Below, piece after piece: positions 28,220 through 39,585 of a stretch of 64,000 bases of DNA. The notes under the pieces are model-generated. The model ran no database searches. It saw nothing but the letters and a program-made list of their open reading frames with translations, and was not told the DNA's origin. Position 1 is the first letter of the stretch, and every line of letters starts with the position of its first letter. The translations under genes and the position numbers were made by a program. The stretch lies in assembly GCF_001431295.2 (NCBI RefSeq), contig NZ_LKAJ02000001.1, forward strand, positions 372,001-436,000, in the 5' to 3' direction. This DNA is from Candidatus Berkiella aquae (lineage in GTDB: Bacteria > Pseudomonadota > Gammaproteobacteria > Berkiellales > Berkiellaceae).

Positions 28220-29530
28220 TTGTTCGAACGGCCAGGGCGCGGTGAACGGGCTGTTCTTGTCCACGTAACCTTTCGACGTCAATCTGAGCAAGCGGATCTT
28301 CAAGAGCTTGGAGAGCTTGCTTTTGCAGCCGGAGTAACAACGGTTGCTAAGATAACGACACAACGTGATAAACCTGACCCCAAGCATTACATTGGTCAAG
28401 GAAAATTGGCAGAGATCCTTGATGCGGTTAGTTTACATGAAGCTGAAGTGGTTATTTTTAATCATGAGCTCAGCCCTTCACAAGAACGCAATGTAGAACG
28501 TTTTGTGAAGTGTCGCGTACTCTCTAGAACGGGCTTAATTCTTGATATCTTTGCACAACGTGCTCGTACCTTTGAAGGTAAACTCCAAGTTGAATTGGCG
28601 CAATTGGAGCATTTATCTACGCGATTAGTGAGAGGATGGACCCACCTTGAAAGACAAAAAGGAGGGATAGGACTAAGAGGACCCGGTGAAACGCAGCTAG
28701 AAACGGATCGTCGATTAATTCGTGACAGGATTATGGCGATTCAAAAACGTTTAGATAAAGTTCGCCAGCAACGCGGACAAAGCCGTCACGCGAGAACGCG
28801 CGCAGAAATTCCAACGATTGCTTTGGTAGGATATACCAATGCCGGCAAATCCACTTTATTTAATGCTTTAACGGGGGCTCATGTTTTTGTTGCTAATCAA
28901 TTATTTGCAACGCTTGATCCAACCTTGCGAGCGATAGAGCTAACCGGTATTGGTAAAGTCGTATTGGCAGATACGGTAGGCTTTATACGTCAGTTACCCC
29001 ATACGCTGGTTGATGCATTTAGAGCGACCTTGGAAGAAACGAGTCAAGCACATTTGCTATTACATGTGGTTGATGCGCATGATGAGAAGTTTGAAGAACA
29101 TATGCATGAAGTGAACCAGGTACTTGCCGATATTGGCGCTAATGATGTTTCTCAGCTAACTGTTTTTAATAAGGCGGATTTACTGGTGGGGCAAGGTTTT
29201 CAATCTGGGGATTGTGAACGAGACAAAGATGGTAAAATAACCAAAATATGGGTTTCTGCCCAAACGAAAGAAGGATTAGATTTGCTGAGAGAAGCTTTGC
29301 AAGGTAGGCTTAGCATCGAAACAATCGAGGGTAGTGTCTATTTGGCACCTGAGCAGGGACAGCTTCGTTCGCAGTTATTTGCTTTACAAGCCGTGCTTGA
29401 AGAAAAAGACCTTTCCGAAGGTGGATGGAAAATTAAGATTAAGACAACTAAATATCATTGGGAAAAGCTTTGCCAACAATATGCTGGTTTAGCATCAGTG
29501 TTTCAGGGTAAAGACAAGAAAAGAGGTTAA
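28220..29530 (+). CDS. hflX: GTPase HflX
   Basis: HflX is a ribosome-splitting GTPase that rescues stalled ribosomes, particularly under heat stress. N-terminal domain: KHYIGQGKLAEILDAV and FNHELSPSQERNVE. The linker has GGIGLRGPGETQLETDRR. The G domain has GYTNAGKSTLFNALTG (G1), DTVGFIRQLPH (G3) and NKAD (G4). Length 436 is usual. The start appears to be TTG 28220 (MFERPGRGERAVLVHV), with AGGGAGC before it. Three bases separate it from hflK. Confidence 0.96.
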   Translation: MFERPGRGERAVLVHVTFRRQSEQADLQELGELAFAAGVTTVAKITTQRDKPDPKHYIGQGKLAEILDAVSLHEAEVVIFNHELSPSQERNVERFVKCRVLSRTGLILDIFAQRARTFEGKLQVELAQLEHLSTRLVRGWTHLERQKGGIGLRGPGETQLETDRRLIRDRIMAIQKRLDKVRQQRGQSRHARTRAEIPTIALVGYTNAGKSTLFNALTGAHVFVANQLFATLDPTLRAIELTGIGKVVLADTVGFIRQLPHTLVDAFRATLEETSQAHLLLHVVDAHDEKFEEHMHEVNQVLADIGANDVSQLTVFNKADLLVGQGFQSGDCERDKDGKITKIWVSAQTKEGLDLLREALQGRLSIETIEGSVYLAPEQGQLRSQLFALQAVLEEKDLSEGGWKIKIKTTKYHWEKLCQQYAGLASVFQGKDKKRG

Positions 29531-29532
29531 TC

Positions 29533-30750
29533 ATGTCGTGGAATGAATCCGGCGGGGATGATAAGGGTAAGAAAAAAGATCCATGGGGCAATAATGAAGC
29601 AGGCCCCCCTAACATTGATGAGGCTCTTAAACAACTTCAGCGTAAGCTTCGAGGCCTATTCGGTGGACAAGAAACTCCAAGTGGCACGGGCGGCACAACG
29701 GGGTTTAAAGGTAATGCATCAGGTCAGGGATCAGGTAAAACCCTGAGTTTTGGATTAATCGCGATTGCTTTAGCAATCGTTTATGTGATTAGCGGTATTT
29801 ATATTGTTGGTCCTGCTGAAGAAGCGGTTGTATTGCGTTTAGGGCGTTATGTAACGACTGAAAAACCAGGTCCTCATTGGATAGCGCCATTCATTGAAAC
29901 ACGCGAAATTGTCAACGTTCAAGAGGTGAAAACCATTGAGCGTGGCGGGCCAATGTTAACCAAAGATGAAAATATTGTTAATGCCAATATTGCTGTTCAG
30001 TATCGCATTAACAATCCTAAAGAATTCTTGTTTAACATTGTGAATCCTGAAACCAGTTTAAAACAAGTTGCTGATAGTGCTTTGCGAGCCGTTGTTGCTC
30101 AGTCGACCTTAAATGAAGTGCTCACCAGTGGTCGTAGCGAGATCGGGGCTGAAATTTCTAAACAAGTACAGCAGATGTTAAATAATTATAAAGCAGGTAT
30201 AGAAGTATCTGACTTGGCAATGCAACAGACCAAAGCGCCTGATGCAGTTAAGCCCGCTTTTGATGATGCGATTAAAGCACAGCAAGATGAAGAACGTTTA
30301 GTGAATGAAGCACAAGCTTATGCTCATAAAATTATACCTATCGCTGAAGGGCGTGCTATTCGAACGGTAGAAGAAGCAAAAGCATATAAGCAACAAGTGA
30401 TCCTAGGGGCAGAAGGTAGAACGGAAAAATTTGCTAAGTTATTGCCAGAATATCAGCGTGCACCTAAAGTCACTCGTGAAAGAATGTATCTTGATACGCT
30501 ACAAGAGGTTTATTCTACGACGCCAAAAATACTAATCGATGTAAATGGAGGCAATAATTTGGTTTACCTGCCTTTAGATAAAATAATGCAGCAATCAAGG
30601 CCTGCACCGGTAGAAACGTCGGCTACTAAAGATGAAGAAGAAAACGCCGCGGCTAATGCAGAACGTAATAACCAAGGTATGGCTGCGCAGCGTCGGATCG
30701 AAGAAAGAACTGGATATGACGATATTGAACGTCCAAGAGGGGGAGCATAA
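29533..30750 (+). CDS. hflK: FtsH modulator HflK
   Basis: HflK with HflC forms a large periplasmic-side SPFH/prohibitin cage that surrounds FtsH and controls its proteolysis. The N-terminus is Gly- and charge-rich (MSWNESGGDDKGKKKDPWG), then one membrane helix (about 75-95: LIAIALAIVYVISGIYIV), then the SPFH domain from GPAEEAVVLRLGRYV. C-terminal tail is polar. hflC starts two bases after the stop. Confidence 0.97.
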   Translation: MSWNESGGDDKGKKKDPWGNNEAGPPNIDEALKQLQRKLRGLFGGQETPSGTGGTTGFKGNASGQGSGKTLSFGLIAIALAIVYVISGIYIVGPAEEAVVLRLGRYVTTEKPGPHWIAPFIETREIVNVQEVKTIERGGPMLTKDENIVNANIAVQYRINNPKEFLFNIVNPETSLKQVADSALRAVVAQSTLNEVLTSGRSEIGAEISKQVQQMLNNYKAGIEVSDLAMQQTKAPDAVKPAFDDAIKAQQDEERLVNEAQAYAHKIIPIAEGRAIRTVEEAKAYKQQVILGAEGRTEKFAKLLPEYQRAPKVTRERMYLDTLQEVYSTTPKILIDVNGGNNLVYLPLDKIMQQSRPAPVETSATKDEEENAAANAERNNQGMAAQRRIEERTGYDDIERPRGGA

Positions 30751-30752
30751 GT

Positions 30753-31664
30753 ATGTCCCGTACAACAAGAACATTAGGTTTAGTTATTCTCGTATTTGGA
30801 CTTCTCACTGCTGCACTTAGTTTATTTGTGGTAGATGAAACAGAATGCGCCCTAATTGAACGCTTAGGTAATTGGGTAACCGATTCCAAAACCGATAAAC
30901 CTCGAGTGCTTCAAGCCGGTTTGCATTTTAAATTACCTTTTTTAGATACGGTCCACTTCCTTGATAAACGAATTCAAACCATTGATATTTCTTCCTCGCG
31001 TATTCCAACCAAAGAGAAGAAAGAATTAATAGTCGATTTGTTTACCAAATGGCGTATTTCTGATTTTGCGACTTTCTCTATCAAAACAGGTGGCAATACC
31101 GTTAAAGCAGAAAAGCTATTACGCGAAAAAATCGTTAATGGATTACGAGGTGAAATTGGACGACGTAAGCTGAGCGATGTTGTTTCCCAAGATAGACAAA
31201 GCGTAATGGACAAAATTCGTGTAGAAACCAATAATGCAGCTCAAACGCTGGGAGTGGAAGTGGTAGATGCGCGGATAGTTCGTATTGATTTGCCCCCTGA
31301 AGTGAGTGAAGCCGTATTTAATCTAATGCGTACAGAACGCCAGAGGGTAGCAGCAGAGCATCGTGCGCAAGGTCGTTCACGAGCTGAGGCCATTCGTGCT
31401 GATGCAGATGCACGGGTTATTGTCTTGGCAGCTCAGGCAGAACGTCAAGCTAACCAGTTACGCGGTGAAGGTGACGGTAAAGCAGCAGAGATTTATGCCA
31501 ATGTGTATGGCAGAGATCCTGAATTTTATAGTTTTTACCGTAGTCTTGAAGCGTATCGAGAGACTTTTAAGAACAATAATGATATGCTAGTAATCAAACC
31601 AGATGATGCTTTCTTCAAATACTTCCGTAAAAGTCAGGAAGGAAACGGCCAAACCGCACGTTGA
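30753..31664 (+). CDS. hflC: FtsH modulator HflC
   Basis: HflC is the second subunit of the HflKC cage. It has an N-terminal membrane helix (LGLVILVFGLLTAALSLFVV), then the SPFH domain (ECALIERLGNWV, LPFLDTVHFLDKRIQTID) and a long coiled-coil region ending in ADARVIVLAAQAERQANQLRGEGDGKAAEIYA. The C-terminal FYRSLEAYRETF is typical. A strong terminator follows, closing the hfq-hflXKC unit. Confidence 0.97.
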   Translation: MSRTTRTLGLVILVFGLLTAALSLFVVDETECALIERLGNWVTDSKTDKPRVLQAGLHFKLPFLDTVHFLDKRIQTIDISSSRIPTKEKKELIVDLFTKWRISDFATFSIKTGGNTVKAEKLLREKIVNGLRGEIGRRKLSDVVSQDRQSVMDKIRVETNNAAQTLGVEVVDARIVRIDLPPEVSEAVFNLMRTERQRVAAEHRAQGRSRAEAIRADADARVIVLAAQAERQANQLRGEGDGKAAEIYANVYGRDPEFYSFYRSLEAYRETFKNNNDMLVIKPDDAFFKYFRKSQEGNGQTAR

Positions 31665-31688
31665 GAAAGCACCACCTTAAAAAATATC

Positions 31689-31716
31689 ATCGGGCGCCAG
31701 TCGCCCGATTTTTTTT
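31689..31716 (+). terminator. Rho-independent terminator after hflC
   Basis: ATCGGGCG (31689-31696) and CGCCCGAT (31702-31709) form an 8-base GC-rich stem with a 5-base loop followed directly by eight T. This is a textbook intrinsic terminator 25 bases after hflC. Confidence 0.93.
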
Positions 31717-31813
31717 GGCTATGAAAGATTTTAGATTGATGCGGGCAGGGCTATATTTTTTGCTTCGCAGATAAAGGGGGAAGCAATTCTTAAAAGGATT
31801 GCTAGAGGTCATA

Positions 31814-31999
31814 ATGTGGAACGATTTATTTGCAGCTATTGCGCTGGTATTGGTTTTTGAAGGGATTATGCCTTTCGTTAACCCAGCAAAATGGCGCCAG
31901 GCTATTCGTTTAATTGCCGAACAGCCTGATGTGGCCCTACGGATTATGGGCTTGACCAGTATGCTGGCAGGAGCCGCACTTTTATACGTAATTCGCTAG
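31814..31999 (+). CDS. DUF2065 small membrane protein (YjeT-like)
   Basis: The 61 residues begin at ATG 31814 (MWNDLFAAIALVLVFEGIM), preceded by AGAGGT. Two hydrophobic helices frame PFVNPAKWRQAIR, the DUF2065 signature, and LRIMGLTSMLAGAALLYVI. Function unknown; the family sits between hflC and purA in many gammaproteobacteria, as here. Confidence 0.88.
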   Translation: MWNDLFAAIALVLVFEGIMPFVNPAKWRQAIRLIAEQPDVALRIMGLTSMLAGAALLYVIR

Positions 32000-33310
<1,311 letters not shown>

Positions 33311-33353
33311 CCAAGGGAAAAGGGTAGTATGAAAAGACAGGGAGAAGAAGAGA

Positions 33354-33440
33354 TGGTGCCGAGAAGAGGACTTGAACCTCCAAGGAGTTGCCTCCACAAG
33401 TACCTGAAACTTGCGTGTCTACCAGTTTCACCACCTCGGC
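33354..33440 (-). tRNA. tRNA-Leu (anticodon CAG)
   Basis: The reverse strand folds as a class II tRNA of 87 bases with an encoded CCA. The acceptor arms are GCCGAGG and TCTCGGC followed by A-CCA. The D region is TGGTGAAACTGGTAGACACG, the anticodon stem CAAGT/ACTTG encloses TTCAGGT, so the anticodon is CAG. A variable arm and the GGTTCAAGTCC T-loop follow. It decodes CUG. It stands alone between purA and rnr. Confidence 0.93.
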
Positions 33441-33491
33441 AAGGATTTCGCAATCTATCTTGCGAGGGAGCAGAAGTCAATATAAATCATT

Positions 33492-35777
33492 ATGTCTAAA
33501 AAAGAATCGAACCAAATATCACAAGATCCTTTTGAAGCCAGGGAGGCGCTCAAATATGAAACGCCGATTCCAAGCCGAGAGTTTATTTTAGCTGAATTAA
33601 CAAAATGGCAAGGTGCTGTTAAACGTAAAGCTTTACTTGAGCATTTTCAACTTCATGAGCCTGATTTACGAGAAGCTTTTCGTCGTCGCTTAAAGGCGAT
33701 GGTACGAGACGGGCAATTAATGAAAACGCATGAAGGTTATATCCCCATTGCCGATATGGAAGTCTGCACGGGGATCATTGTCATGGATAAAGAATGGGAA
33801 GGTTATTTACGCACAGAAAGTGATCAAACCATTGCATTGAGTGGTCCGACATTACGAGGCTATTACGATGGTGATAAAGTGCAAGTGCAAATCATCCAAA
33901 TCGACAGAATTGGCAATGCTAAAGGTCGTATCATTCAATTACTCGAAGCGGTTACGCCTATGGTCATTGGGCGGTTAATCAAAACAGAAGCCTCATTTGA
34001 AGTATTACCTTTCGAGCGCAAAATAACGCAGAATATTACTATTCCAAAAACGAATAAGCATCGTGCTAAAGATGGTGATATTGTCCATGTGAAAATTTTA
34101 CGAGATGAAAAATATCAATTTCATGTTCAACCCGTTGGTGAAGTTGTGGAAGTATTGGGTGATCTTTCAACACCTGGCATCGAAGTAAATATTGCATTAC
34201 GTAAATTTAATGTTCCCCATGAGTGGCCGCAAGCGGTACTCGAAGAATGTAAAAAGTGGGAAAATAACGAAAAAATTACTTATCATGATGAACGCGAAGA
34301 TCTCACCGATTTACCATTGGTTACTATTGATGGTGAAGATGCCAAAGATTTTGACGATGCGGTTTTTTGTGAGGCTCGCGAACAAGGTGGCTGGCGTTTA
34401 TGGGTTGCTATTGCCGATGTCGGTTATTATGTAAAGCCAGGATCGTCACTGGATAAAGAAGCCATTAAACGAGGGAACTCTACCTATTTCCCCGGCAGTG
34501 TCGTGCCGATGTTACCCGAAATATTGTCAAACGGATGGTGTTCTTTAAAACCTCAAGTGCCACGATTATGCGTCGTTTGCCAAATGAGCATTAATGAAAA
34601 GGGCATTATTACACGAGCGCGTTTCTCACGTGCCATCATGAATTCTAAGGCTAGATTAACTTATACTGAAGTTGCTGAAATGTTACGTGGCAACAAAACA
34701 TTGCGAGATAAATATGCTCCACTTGTGCCTGCATTAGAGTCTTTGCACAATTTATATGAAGCACTCTATGCGGCGCGCAAACAACGTGGTGCTATTGATT
34801 TCGATACAATAGAAACACGAATTTTGTTTGATAGCATGGGGAAAATTAACAGTATTGTGCCCCAGGTTCGCAATGTTGCTCATAAGATGATCGAGGAAAG
34901 CATGCTGGCTGCTAATGTTAGCGCTGCTAAATTTATTGAACGACATAAAGTGCCTAACCTTTATCGTATTCATGATAGACCTCCCCATGATAAGTTGGTC
35001 GCACTGCGGCAGTTTTTAGCAGAATTAGGACTAGGCTTGCCAGGCGGCAGTCAGCCTTCACCAAAGATGTTTTCTGAGCTGATTGCAAGCATACAAAATC
35101 GTGAAGATAGGCACGTTATTGAGACGGTCATGCTACGTTCACTTAGTCAAGCACAATATAGTCCTGAAAACATTGGGCATTTTGGTTTGGCTTATTCTAG
35201 CTATTCTCATTTTACTTCGCCTATTCGTCGTTATCCAGATTTAGTGATACATCGTACGATTACTGATATTCTTGCTCATAAGAATTCGAAAAAATCTGCA
35301 TTAACTTATAGCGAAATTGAAAAGTTAGGTGCACACTGCTCTGAAACAGAAAGACGTTCCGATGAAGCCACTCGTGATGCATCATTAGCCTTAAAATGTC
35401 ATTATATTCAAGATAAAATAGGACAAACTTTCCGAGCAATCATTTCTGGGGTTGCAAGTTTTGGTATTTTTGCCGAATTAAAAGACATTTACGTTGAAGG
35501 TTTAATTCATGTAACCGCTCTGGGGAATGAATATTTTCATTATGATCCCGCCCATCATCGTATGATTGGTGAGAGAACGCGAACTGTCTATCGATTGGGA
35601 GATGCAATTGAAGTTAGAGTTGTGCGGGTAGATATCGAAGCCAAAAAAATTGACTTTGAATTAATTGATTATCCTCAAAAAACTAAACGGACAAAAGATA
35701 AGTCTCCTCCAGTCCACTCGAAAAAAAAGGTAAATAAACCTTCTCAAAGTAAAAAGCGTCGGCGCAAGAAATCATAG
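33492..35777 (+). CDS. rnr: Ribonuclease R
   Basis: RNase R is a 3'-5' exoribonuclease able to pass structured RNA; it acts in rRNA quality control and with tmRNA. Domain order: winged-helix start (about 25-85), two cold-shock domains, the RNB catalytic domain with DGEDAKDFDDAVFCE and the acidic metal ligands, then the S1 domain (about 635-720: GVASFGIFAELKDIYVEGLIHV). The C-terminus is Lys/Ser-rich (KSPPVHSKKKVNK, KKRRRKKS), normal for RNase R. rlmB follows after 8 bases. Confidence 0.97.
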   Translation: MSKKESNQISQDPFEAREALKYETPIPSREFILAELTKWQGAVKRKALLEHFQLHEPDLREAFRRRLKAMVRDGQLMKTHEGYIPIADMEVCTGIIVMDKEWEGYLRTESDQTIALSGPTLRGYYDGDKVQVQIIQIDRIGNAKGRIIQLLEAVTPMVIGRLIKTEASFEVLPFERKITQNITIPKTNKHRAKDGDIVHVKILRDEKYQFHVQPVGEVVEVLGDLSTPGIEVNIALRKFNVPHEWPQAVLEECKKWENNEKITYHDEREDLTDLPLVTIDGEDAKDFDDAVFCEAREQGGWRLWVAIADVGYYVKPGSSLDKEAIKRGNSTYFPGSVVPMLPEILSNGWCSLKPQVPRLCVVCQMSINEKGIITRARFSRAIMNSKARLTYTEVAEMLRGNKTLRDKYAPLVPALESLHNLYEALYAARKQRGAIDFDTIETRILFDSMGKINSIVPQVRNVAHKMIEESMLAANVSAAKFIERHKVPNLYRIHDRPPHDKLVALRQFLAELGLGLPGGSQPSPKMFSELIASIQNREDRHVIETVMLRSLSQAQYSPENIGHFGLAYSSYSHFTSPIRRYPDLVIHRTITDILAHKNSKKSALTYSEIEKLGAHCSETERRSDEATRDASLALKCHYIQDKIGQTFRAIISGVASFGIFAELKDIYVEGLIHVTALGNEYFHYDPAHHRMIGERTRTVYRLGDAIEVRVVRVDIEAKKIDFELIDYPQKTKRTKDKSPPVHSKKKVNKPSQSKKRRRKKS

Positions 35778-35785
35778 GTGGTAAA

Positions 35786-36532
35786 GTGGCGCAGTCTAAA
35801 ATAATTTTTGGGTTTCATGCAGTACTTTCTGTTTTAGAACACCAAGCTGAAAATGTATTGAATTTATATTGTCAAGAAAAAGAAAACGATCCACGCTTTA
35901 AAGCACTCATTGAACAAGCAAAGCAGCATGGCATTGTGGTGCAAATGATCAATAAAAATAAACTTGATAAATTGACGGATAGTACTCATCATCAAGGCGT
36001 GATGGTGCAAGTGCGCAGCAAAAGAGAACTTGATGAAAAAGCAGTTTATCAATGGCTTGAAGAATATGAAGGCTCTGCTAAACCACTATTGTTATTGCTT
36101 GAAGGAATTCAAGATCCTCATAATCTTGGCGCTTGTTTACGCAGCGCTGAAGCATTAGGTGTTGATTGGGTGATTTTATCTAAAAATAATAGTGCGCCAT
36201 TAAATGCAACGGTTAGTAAGGTTTCATGTGGCGCTGATCAGAGTTTATCTATCGTGACAGTGAATAATTTTTCCCGATTCATTAAAGAAATCCAAGACAG
36301 AGGTGTGTGGGTCATTGGAACGGCGTTAAATGCCAGTGAGCGGCTCGATAAGCTCGATCTAAAGCGCGCTACAGCATTGATTATGGGAACAGAAGAAACA
36401 GGATTAAAACAACTCACACAAAGTAGTTGTGATCATCTTGCTAAAATTCCGTTAAGCGGAAAAACAGCGAGCTTAAATGTTTCTGTTGCAACAGGAATTT
36501 GTTTATATGAATGTCAACGTCAACGCCAATAA
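35786..36532 (+). CDS. rlmB: 23S rRNA (Gm2251) 2'-O-methyltransferase RlmB
   Basis: RlmB is a SpoU-family knotted methyltransferase modifying G2251 in the peptidyl-transferase P loop. An N-terminal substrate-binding domain (about 1-80) is followed by SpoU motifs LEGIQDPHNLGACLRSAEALG, LIMGTEETGLK and IPLSGKTASLNVSVATGICLYE. Start GTG 35786 after AGGTGG. It sits directly behind rnr, as in E. coli. Confidence 0.96.
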   Translation: MAQSKIIFGFHAVLSVLEHQAENVLNLYCQEKENDPRFKALIEQAKQHGIVVQMINKNKLDKLTDSTHHQGVMVQVRSKRELDEKAVYQWLEEYEGSAKPLLLLLEGIQDPHNLGACLRSAEALGVDWVILSKNNSAPLNATVSKVSCGADQSLSIVTVNNFSRFIKEIQDRGVWVIGTALNASERLDKLDLKRATALIMGTEETGLKQLTQSSCDHLAKIPLSGKTASLNVSVATGICLYECQRQRQ

Positions 36533-36551
36533 ATGAGTTTTGCGCTAGATT

Positions 36552-37403
36552 CTAATTTAAATGACAATAAAATTTCAAAGTATCATCCAAAGATGATTGA
36601 AATGTCTCATTAGTGAGAAAGTCATCACTTTCCAAGCAAAGTAATTTTTTTGCATCCATATCATTGGTATGAATCTTTAAATAGTGTTTGTTTGTTTCAT
36701 GGGTTTTGAGAATAGAGGCTTGTACTACATGCGCAAGTTCTGGTTTCTCGGGTGCGGTTGTCAAATTTCTAAGCTGTACAGGTAAAGAAGAAATTTCATC
36801 AGGAAACTTCCACGATTTTAAGATGAACTCACTGATTTTAGGATGATGCTCGTCAAGGAGTGTGAGTAGTTGTTCTGGATCTTCTAGTAGCTCATCATGA
36901 TCTTGAGCATAACTGAGGATAGGCAAAGCGCCAATTTGATGCATTAATCCTGCTAGTGAAGCAGACTCAACAGGAACGTTTGTCAGTTTTGCTATCACAT
37001 GCGCATATGCTGCTACATGAGTACTAGCGCCCCAAACATCACGTAATAATTTATCAACGGTGCTGTCAGTTGCTTGAAAAATTTGTTCCATTGCGAGTCC
37101 TGTTGCAATATTACAAACAAATCTAATCCCCAAACGACTGATAACGTTGGGTAGTGAGTTAATTTGAGATTGTCCTCTCATCAGAGGACTATTCGCAATC
37201 TGGATAAATCGCGCCGTTAAAGCGGGATCATGACTAATCACCTGAGCCAGTTGATCAATCGTGATATTGGGATTTTCAGCACACTCTCGTAACCTGACGG
37301 CAACTTCAGGCTGGGTTGGGATTTTTAATTTGTTCTCTTTAATTTCTGCGATTAAATGATTGGCAAAATCTGGATCAATATTGGTGATTGTATGTGTATG
37401 CAT
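36552..37403 (-). CDS. HDOD-domain signalling protein
   Basis: The HDOD domain (about residues 25-220) is a non-catalytic relative of HD phosphohydrolases used in signalling and regulation. Marks: IPTQPEVAVRLRECAENP, AQVISHDPALTARFIQIAN, PNVISRLGIRFVCNIATG and SLAGLMHQIGALPILSY. GGA lies six bases before ATG 37403; a TTG just upstream is less likely. It is convergent with rlmB, 19 bases away. Partner unknown. Confidence 0.85.
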   Translation of the reverse strand: MHTHTITNIDPDFANHLIAEIKENKLKIPTQPEVAVRLRECAENPNITIDQLAQVISHDPALTARFIQIANSPLMRGQSQINSLPNVISRLGIRFVCNIATGLAMEQIFQATDSTVDKLLRDVWGASTHVAAYAHVIAKLTNVPVESASLAGLMHQIGALPILSYAQDHDELLEDPEQLLTLLDEHHPKISEFILKSWKFPDEISSLPVQLRNLTTAPEKPELAHVVQASILKTHETNKHYLKIHTNDMDAKKLLCLESDDFLTNETFQSSLDDTLKFYCHLN

Positions 37404-37457
37404 CAATTATCCACTTAGATCAATATTTAATTAAACATAGTGCATAATGATGTGAAG

Positions 37458-38639
37458 TTAAACAACTTGTCCTGCTGCCCACCCAGAAGACCAAGCCCAT
37501 TGGAAATTATAGCCGCCTAACCACCCAGTCACATCAACTACTTCTCCAATAAAATACAGCCCAGCAACATTATTGGCTGCCATGGTTTTAGAAGAAAGTT
37601 CTTTTGTATCTACACCACCTAAAGTGACTTCCGCCGTTCGATAACCTTCGGTGCCATTAGGCTTTACCTGCCAACGATGAAAATGTTGAGCCACTTCTTG
37701 AAATTGACGATGTCCAATTGATTGTAGGGGCATTTGGCCTAAATCTATCGGGATAAAGCTATTAACGATTCTTTTAGCAAAGTGCTCGCCTAAATATTCT
37801 TTGAGGCTACGTTTAGGGTGGGCTATTTGCGCCGTTTTTAGTAAATCAAAGAGCGAATGGTTGGGTAATAAGTCAATATTTAAGGTTTCACCCGGTTGCC
37901 AGTAATTAGAGATTTGCAATACACAAGGACCACTCAAGCCACGATGGGTAAACAGCAAGCTCTCATGGAAGGTCATATGGTTATTGGAAATGGCACAGTG
38001 ATTGGCAATGCCTGATAATGGCGCAAAACGTTCTTTATCATGTTCATGTAATGTTAAGGGAACCAGACTGGCCTTAACCGGTAATACAGGGATGTCAAAT
38101 TGTTTTGCAACTTCATAGCCAAAAGCCGTAGCACCCATTGTCGGGATTGATAAGCCACCCGTTGCTATCACCAGCGATTCGCAGCGATAAACTTGCTTCG
38201 AGGTAATGATTTTAAATCGGTAAGATGATTGTTGTTCAATGGAATAAATTTTTTCCTCAAGATTGATAGTGACGCCTGCATTTTCACATTCACTCAGCAA
38301 TAGGTTGACAATATCTTTGGATTTATCATCACAAAAAAGCTGTCCTAGCGTTTTTTCATGAAAAGGCACCTGATACTTTTTGACTAATTCAATAAAATCC
38401 CATTGCGTGTACCGGCTAAGAGCAGATTTACAAAAATGAGGGTTTTGAGAAAGATATTTCTCAGGACTAACTCGCAAGTTGGTAAAATTGCATCGTCCAC
38501 CGCCGGACATCAGGATCTTCTTTCCAGGCTTATTAGCATGATCAATTATTAGTACATGACGATGACGTTTGGCAGCTTCAATGGCACACATTAGCCCGGC
38601 AGCTCCAGCGCCAATAATGATTACATCAGTCTCATGCAT
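37458..38639 (-). CDS. HI0933/YhiN-family flavoprotein
   Basis: This is a predicted FAD-dependent oxidoreductase of the BaiN/YhiN family. The dinucleotide motif is IIGAGAAGLMCAIEAA, followed by the family signature KPGKKILMSGGGRCNFTN. The second FAD contact is LVIATGGLSIPTMGATAFGYEVA, and the C-terminus has GLYFIGEVVDVTGWLGGYNFQWAWSSG. Length 393 is normal. The physiological substrate is not settled. It lies 54 bases upstream of the HDOD gene on the same strand. Confidence 0.88.
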   Translation of the reverse strand: MHETDVIIIGAGAAGLMCAIEAAKRHRHVLIIDHANKPGKKILMSGGGRCNFTNLRVSPEKYLSQNPHFCKSALSRYTQWDFIELVKKYQVPFHEKTLGQLFCDDKSKDIVNLLLSECENAGVTINLEEKIYSIEQQSSYRFKIITSKQVYRCESLVIATGGLSIPTMGATAFGYEVAKQFDIPVLPVKASLVPLTLHEHDKERFAPLSGIANHCAISNNHMTFHESLLFTHRGLSGPCVLQISNYWQPGETLNIDLLPNHSLFDLLKTAQIAHPKRSLKEYLGEHFAKRIVNSFIPIDLGQMPLQSIGHRQFQEVAQHFHRWQVKPNGTEGYRTAEVTLGGVDTKELSSKTMAANNVAGLYFIGEVVDVTGWLGGYNFQWAWSSGWAAGQVV

Positions 38640-38698
38640 GTATAATCTCCATAATACGTCAAGATGTGAAGCATGACTTACTCTTTAAAAGGGGTATC

Positions 38699-39568
38699 TT
38701 ATGGGTGGGCAGTATAATAATCAATAAATCTTCGTATTTTAGGTAATAAGAAGCGGCTTTTTTCATAGTAAAGATACACGGGGACCGTTTGCTGATGATA
38801 TTCCGGTAATATTTCTTGCAACTGTCCACAAGCTAAAGCATCTTGTACGACATAATCATGTAGCCGCACAAGCCCAATCCCTGAAATAGCGGCATCACAC
38901 ATAGCACGACTATCATCAAGCCATAAAATAGGTTTCACTAAAATTTCCTGATGATTATCTAACATAATCATATTATCTGGCTGTCGCATGGTATGTGTGA
39001 TGTAGTGGTGTTTAATCAGTTCTTTGGGATTTTGAGGTGTTCCATATTTTTGCAAATAACCAGGTGAAGCACATAAGACATATCGTGTTAAATCGACTTG
39101 GCGGCGGATAAGATCAGGCGGCCCCTCCATTGAGATCCCAAAAGCAAGATCGACATCTTCTTTTCGAAAATCGGGAAAACGTTCTGCTAGCTGTATCTTG
39201 ATAGTTAATAAAGGGTGTTGTTGCATAAAATCTGGTAATCGGGGGATTAAGAATTTATCAGCGAAATAACGATTGCTCAGAATATGCAATTGGCCACTAG
39301 CTTGCTGTTGGCTACTTTTTAAAGCCGTTTCCGTTAGTTGTAAAGCATGGATTATTTGTTTGCATTCTTCGTAATAACGAAGCCCCGGATCGGTTAAAGC
39401 AATTTGGCGCGTAGTGCGTTTCAGTAAAGTAATGCCAAGATCATTTTCAAGTGCAGTGATTTGCCGGCTAATGGCAGGGGTAGAGAGTTTCAATTTGCGT
39501 GCTGCCGCGCTAAACCCATTTTCCTCAATAACCGTAATTAAGGTGGCTATACACTCAAGTTTATTCAT
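38699..39568 (-). CDS. LysR-family transcriptional regulator
   Basis: N-terminal winged helix-turn-helix: MNKLECIATLITVIEENGF, then SAAARKLKLSTPAISRQITAL. A substrate-binding domain follows (about 90-289). ATG 39568 gives the standard LysR start; upstream codons are not supported. It is divergent from the MFS transporter at 39676, the typical arrangement of a LysR regulator controlling its neighbour. The gap carries two dyads (see 39586-39625). Confidence 0.9.
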   Translation of the reverse strand: MNKLECIATLITVIEENGFSAAARKLKLSTPAISRQITALENDLGITLLKRTTRQIALTDPGLRYYEECKQIIHALQLTETALKSSQQQASGQLHILSNRYFADKFLIPRLPDFMQQHPLLTIKIQLAERFPDFRKEDVDLAFGISMEGPPDLIRRQVDLTRYVLCASPGYLQKYGTPQNPKELIKHHYITHTMRQPDNMIMLDNHQEILVKPILWLDDSRAMCDAAISGIGLVRLHDYVVQDALACGQLQEILPEYHQQTVPVYLYYEKSRFLLPKIRRFIDYYTAHP

Positions 39569-39585
39569 AAATCCATCATTGTTGC